A stretch of DNA of 64,000 bases from UBA10649 sp963700745. GTDB taxonomy: Bacteria; Actinomycetota; Actinomycetes; S36-B12. The DNA lies in the NCBI GenBank assembly GCA_963700745.1, contig CAVOYT010000013.1:1-64000 (forward strand). Reading direction: 5' to 3'. The notes under the pieces were generated by a model. The model was not told the origin of the DNA, did no database searches, and saw only the letters and a list, made by a program, of their open reading frames with translations. Position numbers and translations under genes: made by a program. Below, piece by piece: positions 48,893 to 58,795 of the stretch; the first letter of the stretch is position 1, and each line of letters begins with the position of its first letter.

Positions 48893-48926
48893 CTGAAGGG
48901 CCCCACCATGCGGTGGGGCCCTTCAG
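48893..48926. terminator. Hairpin after the cold-shock gene
   Basis: Perfect 14-bp stem (CTGAAGGGCCCCAC and complement) with loop CATGCG, covering the stop codon of the shortened csp gene on the minus strand. Confidence 0.8.
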
Positions 48927-49078
48927 ATGCGTTCGATGCCGGAGTGTCGTCCTGGATCCAGATGCGTTCTCGATGCGGAGACGTGTCGTCGAATGCAGAC
49001 GTCCGGACCGCCATCGGCTTGCGCAATGAAGCCGTAGCCCTTCTCAGCGTTGAACCACTTCACCGAACCTTGAGCCAT
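48923..49078 (-). CDS. Cold-shock protein, C-terminally shortened
   Basis: Starts MAQGSVKWFNAEKGYGFIAQADGGPDV behind AAGGAG: strand 1 and the RNP1 motif KGYGFIA of CspA proteins are present. After DV the expected RNP2 (VFVHYS) is missing; instead 22 unrelated residues follow to a stop, 51 residues in all versus about 67 normally. The divergent part is built from two imperfect ~35-bp direct repeats (48924-48958 and 48959-48996). It is either a rearranged, probably inactive gene or an assembly fault. Confidence 0.7.
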   Translation of the reverse strand: MAQGSVKWFNAEKGYGFIAQADGGPDVCIRRHVSASRTHLDPGRHSGIERI

Positions 49079-49303
49079 GATGCACATTCTCCTTGCAGGA
49101 ACGTCGTGCCGAACGGTTGCCCGGCCCGTCGGCCAAGCCGTTCGAACCTTCGTCCCGCATCTGTGCTCGTGCTCAGAAGTACCGATGCCCGCCTCGTGGG
49201 CGGGCACCTCTCAGAACGGTGGTGCTGATCTGGCCGTGCCTGGCGGGGAGCATAGCCGCTTGGGGGCCGGTCGGACGAGGACTTCGCGCGGCTAGGCTCG
49301 CGC
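49079..49303. other. Leader/promoter gap between csp and argS
   Basis: 225 bases between the divergent csp and argS genes. Cold-shock genes usually have long structured leaders, and this length would allow one. I see no clear promoter and no gene. Confidence 0.4.
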
Positions 49304-50962
49304 GTGAATCCCGCCCAACTCGCGGCCGCCGTCACCGACATCGTGTCCGAACTGGCCGCCGAAGGTCGCGTCCGGTTGGCGACATGCCGGAGGTGCGCTT
49401 CGACCGGCCGAAGTCCCGTGAGCACGGCGACTACGCCACCAACATCGCGCTCGCCCTCGCCAAGCCGGCTGGCGTGCCGCCGCGCGAACTGGCCACGCTC
49501 CTCGCCGAGCGGCTGGCGGCGGTGCCCGGCGTGGCCTCGGCTGAGGTGGCCGGTCCGGGATTCGTCAACATCCGGCTCGACACCGCCGCGCAGGGCGAGC
49601 TGGCCCGCACGGTCGTCGCGGCCGGTGAACGAGTGGGGCCACGGCGATGCCATGGCCGGGCGGGTCGTCAATGTCGAGTTCATCTCCGCGAACCCCACCG
49701 GTCCGATCCACCTCGGGCACACGCGGTGGGCGGCCGTCGGCGACGCGATCGCCCGGGTGCTGGCGGCAGCGGGAGCGACCGTCACGACGGAGTTCTACAT
49801 CAACGATCGCGGCGTGCAGATGGACAAGTTCGGGGCCTCGGTGATGGAGGTTGCGCACGGCCGGCCCGTCCCCGAGGACGGATACCACGGCGGCTACATC
49901 GCTGACCTGGCGGCCGCGATCGTCATCGCCAAGCCGGACATCATGTCCCTGCCCGACGACGAGCAGCTGGTCGCCTTCAGGGAGGCGGCATACGCCCTCC
50001 AGCTCAAGCAGCAGGAACAGGTGCTCGAGCTCTTCCGCACGCACTTCGACGTCTGGTACTCCGAGCGCTCGCTCTACGAGTCGGGAGCAGTCGAGCGCGG
50101 CCTGAAGAAGCTCATCGAGCAGGGGCACGTCTACGAGCTCGACGGAGCGATGTGGCTGCGCACGACGGACTTCGACGACGACAAGGACCGCGTCCTCATC
50201 AAGGCCGACGGCCAGTACACCTACTTCGCCGCGGACACCGCGTACTACGTCGACAAGCGGTCCCGCGGCTTCGACCTCAGCATCTACCTGCTCGGCGCGG
50301 ACCATCACGGCTACGTCAACCGGCTCCGGGCCGTCGCCGCGTGCGCTGGCGACGACATGGACGACAACATCGAGGTGCTGATCGGTCAGCTGGTCAAGAT
50401 CACCCGTGGCGGCGAGGAGGTCCGGCTGTCCAAGCGGGCCGGGAACATCGTCACCCTCGAGGAACTCGTCGAGGAGGTCGGCGTCGACGCCGCCCGCTAC
50501 ACCCTGTCCCGCTACCCGGTGGACACCCCGATGACCCTCGACCTGGAGGAGGTCACTCGCGCCACGAGCGACAACCCCGTCTTCTACGTGCAGTACGCGC
50601 ACGCGCGGATCTCGTCGGTGCTGCGCAACGCCGCGGAGCTGGGCATCGACTGGCGCAACGCCGACTTCGATCCGGCCCTGCTCGACCACGAGCGGGAGAA
50701 CAACCTGCTCGGCATGATCGGGGAGTTCCCGCGCGTGGTGGCGAGCGCCGCCGAGCTGCGCGAGCCGCATCGCGTGGCGCGCTACCTGGAGGACCTGGCC
50801 ACCGCCTACCACCGCTTCTACGACGTGTGCTGGGTGCTGCCGCGCGGCGACGAGGAGCTGGCGCCGATCCACGTCGCGCGGCTGTGGCTGTGCGCGGCCT
50901 CGCGGCAGACGATCGCCAACGGACTCGACCTGCTCGGCGTGAGCGCTCCGGAGCGCATGTAG
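49304..50962 (+). CDS. argS: Arginyl-tRNA synthetase
   Basis: About 553 residues. Additional N-terminal domain (ending RLDTAAQGELARTVVAAGE), class I HIGH-like motif in NPTGPIHLGHTRWAAVGDAIARVL, catalytic body YLLGADHHGYVNRLRAVA, EEVRLSKRAGNIVTLEELVEEVGVDAARY (KMSKS counterpart), and the DALR anticodon-binding domain (VQYAHARISSVLR...). GTG 49304 is the start. Frame breaks near 49375 and 49630. Charges tRNA-Arg; one such tRNA (CCG) lies 1.7 kb upstream. Confidence 0.95.
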   Translation: MNPAQLAAAVTDIVSELAAEGRVRLATCRRCASTGRSPVSTATTPPTSRSPSPSRLACRRANWPRSSPSGWRRCPAWPRLRWPVRDSSTSGSTPPRRASWPARSSRPVNEWGHGDAMAGRVVNVEFISANPTGPIHLGHTRWAAVGDAIARVLAAAGATVTTEFYINDRGVQMDKFGASVMEVAHGRPVPEDGYHGGYIADLAAAIVIAKPDIMSLPDDEQLVAFREAAYALQLKQQEQVLELFRTHFDVWYSERSLYESGAVERGLKKLIEQGHVYELDGAMWLRTTDFDDDKDRVLIKADGQYTYFAADTAYYVDKRSRGFDLSIYLLGADHHGYVNRLRAVAACAGDDMDDNIEVLIGQLVKITRGGEEVRLSKRAGNIVTLEELVEEVGVDAARYTLSRYPVDTPMTLDLEEVTRATSDNPVFYVQYAHARISSVLRNAAELGIDWRNADFDPALLDHERENNLLGMIGEFPRVVASAAELREPHRVARYLEDLATAYHRFYDVCWVLPRGDEELAPIHVARLWLCAASRQTIANGLDLLGVSAPERM

Positions 50963-51011
50963 GCCAGCCGTTCCCCGGATGGGAGCGCACCGATGGTGAG
51001 GGGGTCGGCCA

Positions 51012-52923
51012 GTGCACCTGATCCTGGTCGGCGCGCCGCGGTCAGGTGCGTCAGTTCTTCAGGCGGCCCTGCTGGAGGAGCCGTCGTGGGGGGCGTCTGA
51101 CCTCTCGCGCCGGGACGTCATCGAACTCGCCACTCCCTCTGCAGCTTCCGACGGCTTCGCGTCGCAACGCCTGACGTCTGTCGACGCGACGGTCAGCGTT
51201 GTCGATGCCATCCGACGGGCTGCATCATCCCGCGTCGAGGCTGACGTGCTGGTGGATTGGTACCCCCGACTCTCGATGGGGATCTCGCTGCTGGCGGCAG
51301 CGCTACCGGACGCCCGCTTCGTCGTGATGGCTCGCCGCCCGGTGCCAACCATCAGCTCGCTGATCGATGCGTGGCGATCGAGGCGATTCGCGTCGATCCC
51401 GGACCTGCCGGGGTGGTGGGGAGAGCCCTGGGCCTTCCCCCTCGTCGAGGACTGGCGCAGGCTGATCGGTGCGCCGCTGGCGAAGGTGTGCGCCGAGCAG
51501 TGGGCCGGGATCGCGTCGGCTGTCTTGGACGATCTGGAGGCCCTGCCGGCGGAACGCTGGGCCGTGGCGTCCTACGAGGGCCTGCTTGCCGATCCGATCG
51601 GCGAGATCACCACCGTGACCGCGGCACTCGGACTGCCGTGGGCCGGAGCCTTGACCCAGCCGCTGCCCGTGACGTCGACCGCCGTGACGCCACCGATCGC
51701 CTGGAAGTGGCAGCGGAACTGGGGTGAGCTCAGTGTCGCGATGGCGGACGTCGAGCCGACGGTCGATCGGTACCGGGGGGTCCTGCAGTCAGTGCGGCCG
51801 GACCTCCCGTGGCCGGAGCTCGAGGCTGCCCCCGCTCAAGGGGAGCCGCCACGCATCATTGCCAGCGCGGGGACCCCATTCTCCTCGTCGCACACCGCCT
51901 CGTTGCCGCAGGTGTTGGGTCAAGCCAAGGCGTCGCTGGTCATCACGACCTACAAGTCCGGGCACGTGATCCTCGCACGCAACAACGACGGCTCGATCGA
52001 CACCGAGTTCACGGACTTCGACCGTCCCATGGGACTGGCGGTGACTGGTTCGAGGCTGGCGATCGGTGCGGCCGACACGATCCGGGTCTACACCGCCAAT
52101 CCCGGGATCGAGTCGAGAGTGCTGTCGCCGAGACCGGTCGACGGCGCCTACGCGCCGCGCAGCATCGTGTTCACGGGCGATGTCGCGATCCACGACATGG
52201 CCTACGCGGCAGATGGATCCCTGTACTTCGTGAACACCCGGTTCTCGTGCGTGTGCCGGCAGGACCTCGACTACTCGTTCGTCCCGGTGTGGCGGCCCTC
52301 CTGGATCAGCGGCCTGGCGGCCGAGGACCGCTGCCACCTGAACGGCCTGTGCGTCGTCGACGGCATACCCCGGTACGTCACGGCTCTGTCGCAGACCGAC
52401 GCGATGGACGGCTGGCGCGCGCAGAAGGGCACGTCTGGCGTGGTCGTCGACATGACGACCGACGCGGTCGTCGCCGTCAGGGCTGTCGATGCCGCACTCA
52501 CCACGCTGGCATGACGGTCACCTCTGGGTGCTCGAGTCGGGCAGGGGCACCCTCGCCACCGTGGACGTCGACAGCGGGGCCGTCACGACTGTCGCCACGC
52601 TCCCCGGTTTCACTCGCGGCCTGGCGTTCCTCGGGCCGTATGCACTTGTCGGCCTCTCGCAGGTGCGCGAGTCGGTGTTCGCGTCGCTGCCGGTCACGGA
52701 GCAGAGGACCGAGCGCAACTGCGGCATCTGGATGGTGGATACCCGGAACGGCGACGTCGTCGGCTTCCTCAGGTTCGACGGACAGGTGCAGGAGATCTTC
52801 GACGTCGCCGTTCTGCCGGCGAGCTGGCCGTCGATCGTCGACGCGGGTGCGATCACTCAGTCGGCGTTCGTCCTGCCGGACGAGGCACTGATCGACATCG
52901 TCGCACCATCGCCGCCGTCGTGA
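51012..52923 (+). CDS. Sulfotransferase fused to a TIGR03032-type domain
   Basis: About 637 residues. The first ~260 residues are a PAPS sulfotransferase-like domain: P-loop LVGAPRSGASVLQ, RFVVMARRPVPTISSLIDAWRS (3'-phosphate site), VASYEGLLADP. The remaining ~370 match the uncharacterised TIGR03032/DUF4915 beta-propeller-like family: TTYKSGHVILARN, FDRPMGLAV, DVAIHDMAY, YFVNTRFSCVC, RCHLNGLCVVDG, MPHSPRWHDGHLWVLESG, LPGFTRGLAFLG, VQEIFDVAVLP. A frame break near 52490. The sulfated acceptor is unknown. Confidence 0.78.
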
Positions 52924-52940
52924 TGCCCTAGCCTTTCGGC

Positions 52941-54358
52941 ATGCGCGCCCATCCTGCTGGCCCCCTGCATGCCGACGTCGCCGTCGATCACGAGGCCGTG
53001 GCCCGCCCCGCGAACGCGGATGAACTCAACTACCTCTCACCGGCGGTGTGGCCCTCCTCGTGCCGTCGGAACTCGAGCGGGTCGATGGAGATCGGCGGCG
53101 TCGACGTTCGTGACGCCGTCGCCGAGTACGGGTCGCCGCTGTTCCTGTTCGACGAGGCCGACCTCCGGGCGAGGGCGCACCGCTACCGCACCGCCTACGT
53201 GGATGCTGGCGCCCGGCTCGTCTACTACGCCGCCAAGGCCTTCCTGACCACGACGGTCGCGCGCTGGGTGACGGAGGAAGGACTCGGAATCGACGTCGCC
53301 TCCGGAGGCGAGCTGGCCGTCGCACTCAGAGCCGGCGTGCCGGGCGAGCGCCTCCTGATGCACGGCAACAACAAGTCGATGGCGGAGATCGAGGCCGCGG
53401 TCGCGGCCGGCGTCGGGCGGATCGTCATCGACTCCTTCGAGGACATCGTGCGCATCGCCGATGCGGCCGCACGTGCCGGCATCGTGCAGCCCGTTCTGGT
53501 CCGGGTCACCGTGGGCGTGGAGGCGCACACCCACGAGTTCATCGCCACGGCGCACGAGGACCAGAAGTTCGGTCTGTCGCTGGCCTCCGGTGCCGCGGAC
53601 GAGGCGGTGCGGCGGGTCGCGAAGCTGCCGAGCCTGGACCTCATGGGCCTGCACTCCCACATCGGCTCGCAGATCTTCGACGCGGCGGGCTTCCAGGTGG
53701 CGGCCGCCCGCGTGGTGTCGCTCGCCCAGCGGATCTGGGACGAGCAGGCCATCGAGGTCGAGGAGCTGAACTTCGGCGGCGGCATGGGCATCGCCTACCT
53801 GGACTCCGACGATCCGCTTGACGTGCCGGACATGGCGCTTCCAGATCGGCGACATCGTCGGCAAGGAGTGCGCCGCGGCCGGCATCCCGATGCCGGCGCT
53901 GGCCTTCGAACCCGGGCGGGCAATCGTGGGTCCCGCGGCGGTGACGCTGTACGAGGTCGGGACCGTCAAGCCAGTCGACCTCGATCGTGGCGCAGTGCGC
54001 ACGTACGTGTCCGATCGACGGCGGGATGAGCGACAACATCCGCACGGCGCTCTACGACGCGGAGTACACGGTCGTGCTCGCCTCGCGTGAGTCGTCGGCC
54101 GAGCCGATGCTCACCCGCGTCGTGGGCAAGCACTGCGAGTCCGGGGACATCGTCGTGCGCGACGCGTGGCTGCCCGCCGACCTCGCTCCCGGGCGACCTG
54201 CTCGCGGTGGCCGCGACAGGGGCGTACTGCCGCTCGATGGCATCGAACTACAACTACCTGCCACGGCCAGCCGTCGTGTCAGCCCGGGATGGCGGACGTC
54301 AGTCGTGCTGCGGCGCGAGACGATGGACGACCTGCTCGCCCTCGACCCCGGCGCCTGA
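52941..54358 (+). CDS. lysA: Diaminopimelate decarboxylase
   Basis: About 472 residues of a fold-III PLP enzyme: PLP Lys in VYYAAKAFLT, GLGIDVASGGELAVAL, HGNNKS, GLHSHIGSQIF, FGGGMGIAY, EPGRAIVGPA, VDGGMSDN-type motif (interrupted), catalytic CESGDIV and SNYNYLPRPAVV. Frame breaks near 53838, 54015, 54190 and 54297. Last step of lysine synthesis. ATG 52941. It heads the lysA-hom-thrC-thrB stretch but is separated from hom by a minus-strand aquaporin. Confidence 0.95.
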
Positions 54359-54362
54359 GCCG

Positions 54363-55110
54363 CTACTCGCGCTCGGAACCGGCGACCAGCTCCTCGGGCT
54401 CCTCGACGGTCGACCGCGTGATCCGCCAGAGGATCGACGGCCAGGACGGACCCCACGAGGGGAGCCAGGATGAACAGCCAGACCTGGCCGAGGGCGTCCC
54501 CGCCGGCGAACAGCGCCGGTCCGAAGGAGCGGGCCGGGTTGACCGAGGTGCCGTTCAGCGGGATGCCGACGAGGTGGACCAGGGTGAGAGTCAGGCCGAT
54601 CGCGATGCCGGCGAAGCCGGGGGCCGCGACCCTCTCGGTCACCAGCAGGATGACCATGACGAACGCGCCGGTGAGCAGGACCTCGAGGACGAAGGCCCCG
54701 GCCATGTTGATGTTGCCGTTGTCGTAGGAGTTCGTGCCCAGGCCACCGGTGTAGTCGGTGACGCCGAAGGAGGACACGAACAGCTTGAGGACTCCGCCGG
54801 CGACGATGGCGCCGAGGAACTGGGCGATCCAGTAGCCGACCGCCTCGTTGGTCGGCATGCGCCGGCCCAGGAGCATGCCGAGCGTGACGGCCGGGTTCAC
54901 GTGCGCCCCCGAGACCGGTCCGAACGCGTAGGCGATGCCGAGCAGCACGAGGCCGAAGGCCAGGGCGACACCGACCACGCCGTTGCCCGGTCCGGCGCCG
55001 TCGACGCCGACCTTGGCGGCGATGCCGAAGACTGCCGCGCCGACGGCGAGGAAGACGAGCAGGAAAGTGCCGACGAACTCGGCGAGCAGCTTGCGGGCAG
55101 CGGTGTTCAT
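54363..55110 (-). CDS. Aquaporin (MIP family)
   Basis: About 249 residues, six helices, with both NPA boxes (SGAHVNPAVTLG and GTSVNPARSFGPA). The Arg after the second NPA and the small residues around it suit a water-selective AqpZ-type channel. A frame break near 54445 precedes the tail ILWRITRSTVEEPEELVAGSERE. ATG 55110. Convergent with lysA, four bases apart. Confidence 0.92.
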
Positions 55111-55280
55111 GTTCTCCTCCGGGGACCCGTGGCGGCGTGGCTACCGTCTGGTATGGAGGCAATGGTGCCCAAGACGGGGGCCAAAGTCCCGTAGGCGCGC
55201 TGCGCGGCGAACCGGTTGGCGACCTTCGCCGAGCACCTGAGAGGCTGTGCACCGAGCAGTCCCATCCACGAGGAGCATGC

Positions 55281-56577
55281 ATGTCGTCCCAGGCGCGACC
55301 CCTGACCGTCGCCGTGCTCGGCGGCGGCACCGTGGGCGCGTCGGTGGCCCGGCTCCTGCGGGAGAACGCCGTCGATCTGGAGAAGCGGGTGGGCGTGCCC
55401 GTCGTGCTGACCGGTGTGGCGGTGCGGGACAAGCGACAAGGCGCGCCCCGGAGTGCCGGCCGACCTGATCACGACCGACGCGGAGGCGCTCGCCTCCAGC
55501 GGGGTCGACATCGTGGTGGAGCTCATCGGCGGCATCGAGCCGGCGCGAGCCCTGATCCTGTCCGCGATGGCGGCCGGATCCAGTGTCGTGACCGCCAACA
55601 AGGCGCTCCTCGCGGCCGACGGCGCGACGCTCTACGAGGCGGCCGCCCGTCACGGGGTCGACCTCTACTTCGAGGGGGCGGTGGCCGGCGCCATCCCGCT
55701 GCTGCGCCCGTTGCGCGAGTCCCTGGCCGGCGATCGCGTGACCAAGGTGCTCGGCATCGTCAACGGCACCACGAACTTCATGCTCACGAAGATGGACGAG
55801 GAGGGGGTCGAGTACGCCGACGTGTTCGCGGAGGCGGATGCGCTGGGGTATCTCGAGGCGGATCCGAGCCTGGACGTCGACGGCCACGACGCCGCGGCCA
55901 AGGCGGCGATCCTCGCCGAGCTCGCCTTCCACACGCGGGTCACGCTCGCGGACGTCTACTGCGAGGGCATCAGCAAGGTCACCTCCGAGGACATCGCGGC
56001 GGCCCAGCAGATGGGCTTCGTCATCAAGCTGCTCGCGGTGGCCGAGCTCACCGACGAGGGGGTGATCGTCCGGGTGCACCCGACGATGCTGCCGCGCAGC
56101 CACCCTCTGGCGAGCGTGCGCGGCGCCTTCAACGCGGTGTTCATCGAGGCCGAGTCCGCGGGAGAGATGATGTTCTACGGCCGCGGAGCGGGTGGCGCTC
56201 CCACCGCGAGCGCGGTCCTCGGCGACCTGGTCACGGCGGCCCGCAATCGCGTGGGCGGCGGCCGGGGTCCGGGGGAGAGCACGTACACCAAGCTGCCGGT
56301 CCTGCCTGTCGGCGCCGCGCTCACCCGCTACTACGTGAACATGTCCGTCGCCGACCGACCCGGCGTTCTCGCGAGCATCGCCCAGGCGTTCTCGGACAAC
56401 GGGGTGAGCATCCAGGTCGTGCGGCAGGACGGTCACGGCGACGAGGCCGGACTCATCGTGCGCACCCATCGCGCGTCCGACGCCGCCCTGCGCATGACGG
56501 TCGAGCAGCTCAGCGGGCTCGACACTGTCCGCGAGGTGCTTGGCGTGATGCGCGTCGAGGGCGAGGCGGGGGCATAG
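55281..56577 (+). CDS. hom: Homoserine dehydrogenase
   Basis: About 432 residues. Rossmann motif VAVLGGGTVGASVARLL, VVELIGGIEPAR, NKALLA, catalytic region YFEGAVAGAIPLL...GIVNGTTNFMLTKM, EADPSLDVDGHDAAAK, and a C-terminal ACT domain (YYVNMSVADRPGVLASIAQAF) for threonine feedback. Frame break near 55440. ATG 55281 follows AGGAG. First step specific to threonine/methionine. Confidence 0.95.
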
Positions 56578-56579
56578 CC

Positions 56580-57638
56580 ATGGCGCATCAATGGCGCGGC
56601 CTGATCGAGGAGTACCGCGACCGGCTACCGGTGTCGGACGCGACCCCGGTGATCACGCTCCACGAGGGCGGAACGCCGCTGGTCCACGCCGGCGTCCTGA
56701 GCGAGATGCTCGGCTGCGACGTCTGGCTGAAGTACGACGGTTCGAACCCCACCGGTTCCTTCAAGGACCGCGGCATGACGATGGCGATCTCGAAGGCGGC
56801 CGAGGAGGGGGCCAAGGCCGTCATCTGCGCCTCGACCGGCAACACGTCGGCCAGCGCGGCGGCCTATGCCGCGAAGGCCGGCATGACATGCGCGGTGCTC
56901 GTGCCGCAGGGCAAGATCGCGATGGGCAAGCTGGCGCAGGCCGTCGTGCACGGGGCGACCCTGCTCCAGGTCGACGGCAACTTCGACGACTGCCTCGAGC
57001 TGGCGCGCAAGCTGGCCGTCGACTACCCGGTCGAGCTGGTCAACAGCGTCAACCCGGCCCGCATCGAGGGGCAGAAGACGGCCGCCTTCGAGGTGGTCGA
57101 CCAGCTCGGCCGTGCACCCGACATCCACTGCCTTCCGGTCGGCAACGCGGGCAACATCACGGCCTACTGGAAGGGGTACGCGGAGTATGCGGCCGACGGC
57201 GTCGCCTCAAGCCGGCCGCGCATGTGGGGATTCCAGGCAGCCGGGGCGGCTCCGCTCGTCATCGGGGAACCGGTCCTCCACCCCGAGACGATTGCCACCG
57301 CGATCCGCATCGGCAATCCGGCCTCGTGGGATTCGGCCATCGAGGCCCGTGACGCCTCGGGTGGACGCATCGACGCCGTCACCGACGAGGAGATCCTGGC
57401 GGCGTACCGCCTGGTGGCCGGACGCGAGGGACTGTTCTGCGAACCGGCCAGCGCTGCGAGTGTCGCGGGACTGCTGAAGATGCACCTCGCCGGAGACCTG
57501 GATCCGGGCCAGACCATCGTCTGCACGCTCACGGGCAATGGACTGAAGGACACGCAGTGGGCGCTCGAAGGTGCGCAGGAGCCGACCGTCGTCCCGGTCG
57601 ATGCGCACACGGCGGCCCGCGCCCTGGAACTGGCGTAG
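56580..57638 (+). CDS. thrC: Threonine synthase
   Basis: 352 residues, fold-II PLP enzyme: PLP Lys in PTGSFKDRGMTMAI, STGNTSASAAAYAAKAG, and VGNAGNITAYWKG binding the phosphate. Converts O-phosphohomoserine to threonine. Starts three bases after hom; complete, no frame break. Confidence 0.96.
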   Translation: MAHQWRGLIEEYRDRLPVSDATPVITLHEGGTPLVHAGVLSEMLGCDVWLKYDGSNPTGSFKDRGMTMAISKAAEEGAKAVICASTGNTSASAAAYAAKAGMTCAVLVPQGKIAMGKLAQAVVHGATLLQVDGNFDDCLELARKLAVDYPVELVNSVNPARIEGQKTAAFEVVDQLGRAPDIHCLPVGNAGNITAYWKGYAEYAADGVASSRPRMWGFQAAGAAPLVIGEPVLHPETIATAIRIGNPASWDSAIEARDASGGRIDAVTDEEILAAYRLVAGREGLFCEPASAASVAGLLKMHLAGDLDPGQTIVCTLTGNGLKDTQWALEGAQEPTVVPVDAHTAARALELA

Positions 57639-57640
57639 CC

Positions 57641-58567
57641 ATGTCGGGTCTGCGTCGAGAGGCAGTGCGGGTGATGGTGCCGGCCAGCAGCGCCAATCTC
57701 GGGCCGGCCTTCGACACCGCGGGACTGGCGCTCGCCATCTACGACGACCTGATCGCGATGGTCACCGATGACGAGGGCGTGCTTGTCGAGGTGGACGGTG
57801 AGGGCGAGGGCGTGGTCCCACTCGACGAGACGAATCTGGTCGCCCGTTCGATGATGGCCGCCTTCGCGCGGATGGACGTGCGGGTTCCGGGCTTCATCCT
57901 GCGGTGCGTCAACGTCATCCCGCATGGCCGCGGGCTCGGCTCGTCGGCCGCCGCGATCATCGGAGGCATCGTCCTGGCCCGGGCCATGGTCGTCGACGGA
58001 CGCGAGCGCATGACCGACAGTGACGTGCTGCAGCTCGCGCTCGCGCCAGGAGTGCGCATCCAGACAACCTCGCGGCGGCGCTCCACGGCGGATTCACGGT
58101 GGCCTGGCTCGAGGGCGACGGCTTCGCCGACGCCGTGCGCATGGAACCGCACGCCGACGTTCAGCCGGTCGTGCTGGTTCCGCCGAACGCGCTCGCCGAC
58201 GTCGCAGGCGCGCGCGCTGCTGCCCGACACGGTGGCGTTCGCCGACGCATCGGCCAACGTCGCTCGCGCCGCGCTGCTCGTCCATGCCATGACCATCGAC
58301 CCGCGCCGCCTCATGAGCGCGACCGAGGACCGACTGCACCAGCAGCGCCGAGCCGCCGCGTATCCCGACTCGGTCGCCCTGGTCGCGCGGTTGCGGACCG
58401 CGGGGGTTCCCGCGGTCATCTCCGGAGCTGGACCGACCGTGCTCGCCTTCCCGTCTCCTGGCACGGCGGCGATCGTCGCCGACTCGGCGGGGGAGGGGTG
58501 GATCGTTCAGGCGGTACCGGTTGCTCCGGTCGGGGCCCGCGAGGTCCCGATGCCCTTGCTCACCTGA
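57641..58567 (+). CDS. thrB: Homoserine kinase
   Basis: About 308 residues of the GHMP kinase family: MVPASSANLGPAFDTAGLAL at the N-terminus, ATP motif VIPHGRGLGSSAAAIIGGI, and C-terminal ISGAGPTVLAF. Frame breaks near 58052 and 58205. It phosphorylates homoserine for ThrC; follows thrC by two bases, so hom-thrC-thrB is one operon. Confidence 0.93.
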   Translation: MSGLRREAVRVMVPASSANLGPAFDTAGLALAIYDDLIAMVTDDEGVLVEVDGEGEGVVPLDETNLVARSMMAAFARMDVRVPGFILRCVNVIPHGRGLGSSAAAIIGGIVLARAMVVDGRERMTDSDVLQLALAPGVRIQTTSRRRSTADSRWPGSRATASPTPCAWNRTPTFSRSCWFRRTRSPTSQARALLPDTVAFADASANVARAALLVHAMTIDPRRLMSATEDRLHQQRRAAAYPDSVALVARLRTAGVPAVISGAGPTVLAFPSPGTAAIVADSAGEGWIVQAVPVAPVGAREVPMPLLT

Positions 58568-58795
58568 CACCCGCCTGGCGGCCCGGGCGGTGGTGTGGTG
58601 TTATGCTCGTGTACGTTCCAGAAATGACGGCGGCAAGCCGATTCCTCGATTCCGAGCCAACGGTCCGTCACCTCATGTGAATCCGCGGTGGACACTGCAC
58701 CGCACTGGACACCCCCCTGCGAGAGCCGGCACGCCGAGCAGTCGCGGGTAGACGAACCCCTCGCAAGTCGAGGGCAACCTCCAAAGGAATTCTTC
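58568..58795. promoter_or_regulatory. thrB-rho intergenic region: hairpin and rho leader
   Basis: A GC-rich imperfect inverted repeat (58567-58596, ACACCCGCC against GGCGGTGGTGT) can end thrB transcription. TTATGCT at 58601-58607 looks like a -10 box for rho, leaving a leader of about 180 bases. A 25-codon frame from ATG 58603 starts inside that box and is probably not expressed. rho mRNAs are commonly autoregulated through such leaders. Confidence 0.45.

Noticed and set aside
58603..58680. 25-codon leader peptide before rho
   Set aside because: Its ATG lies inside the likely -10 box of rho, so it would not be on the transcript.
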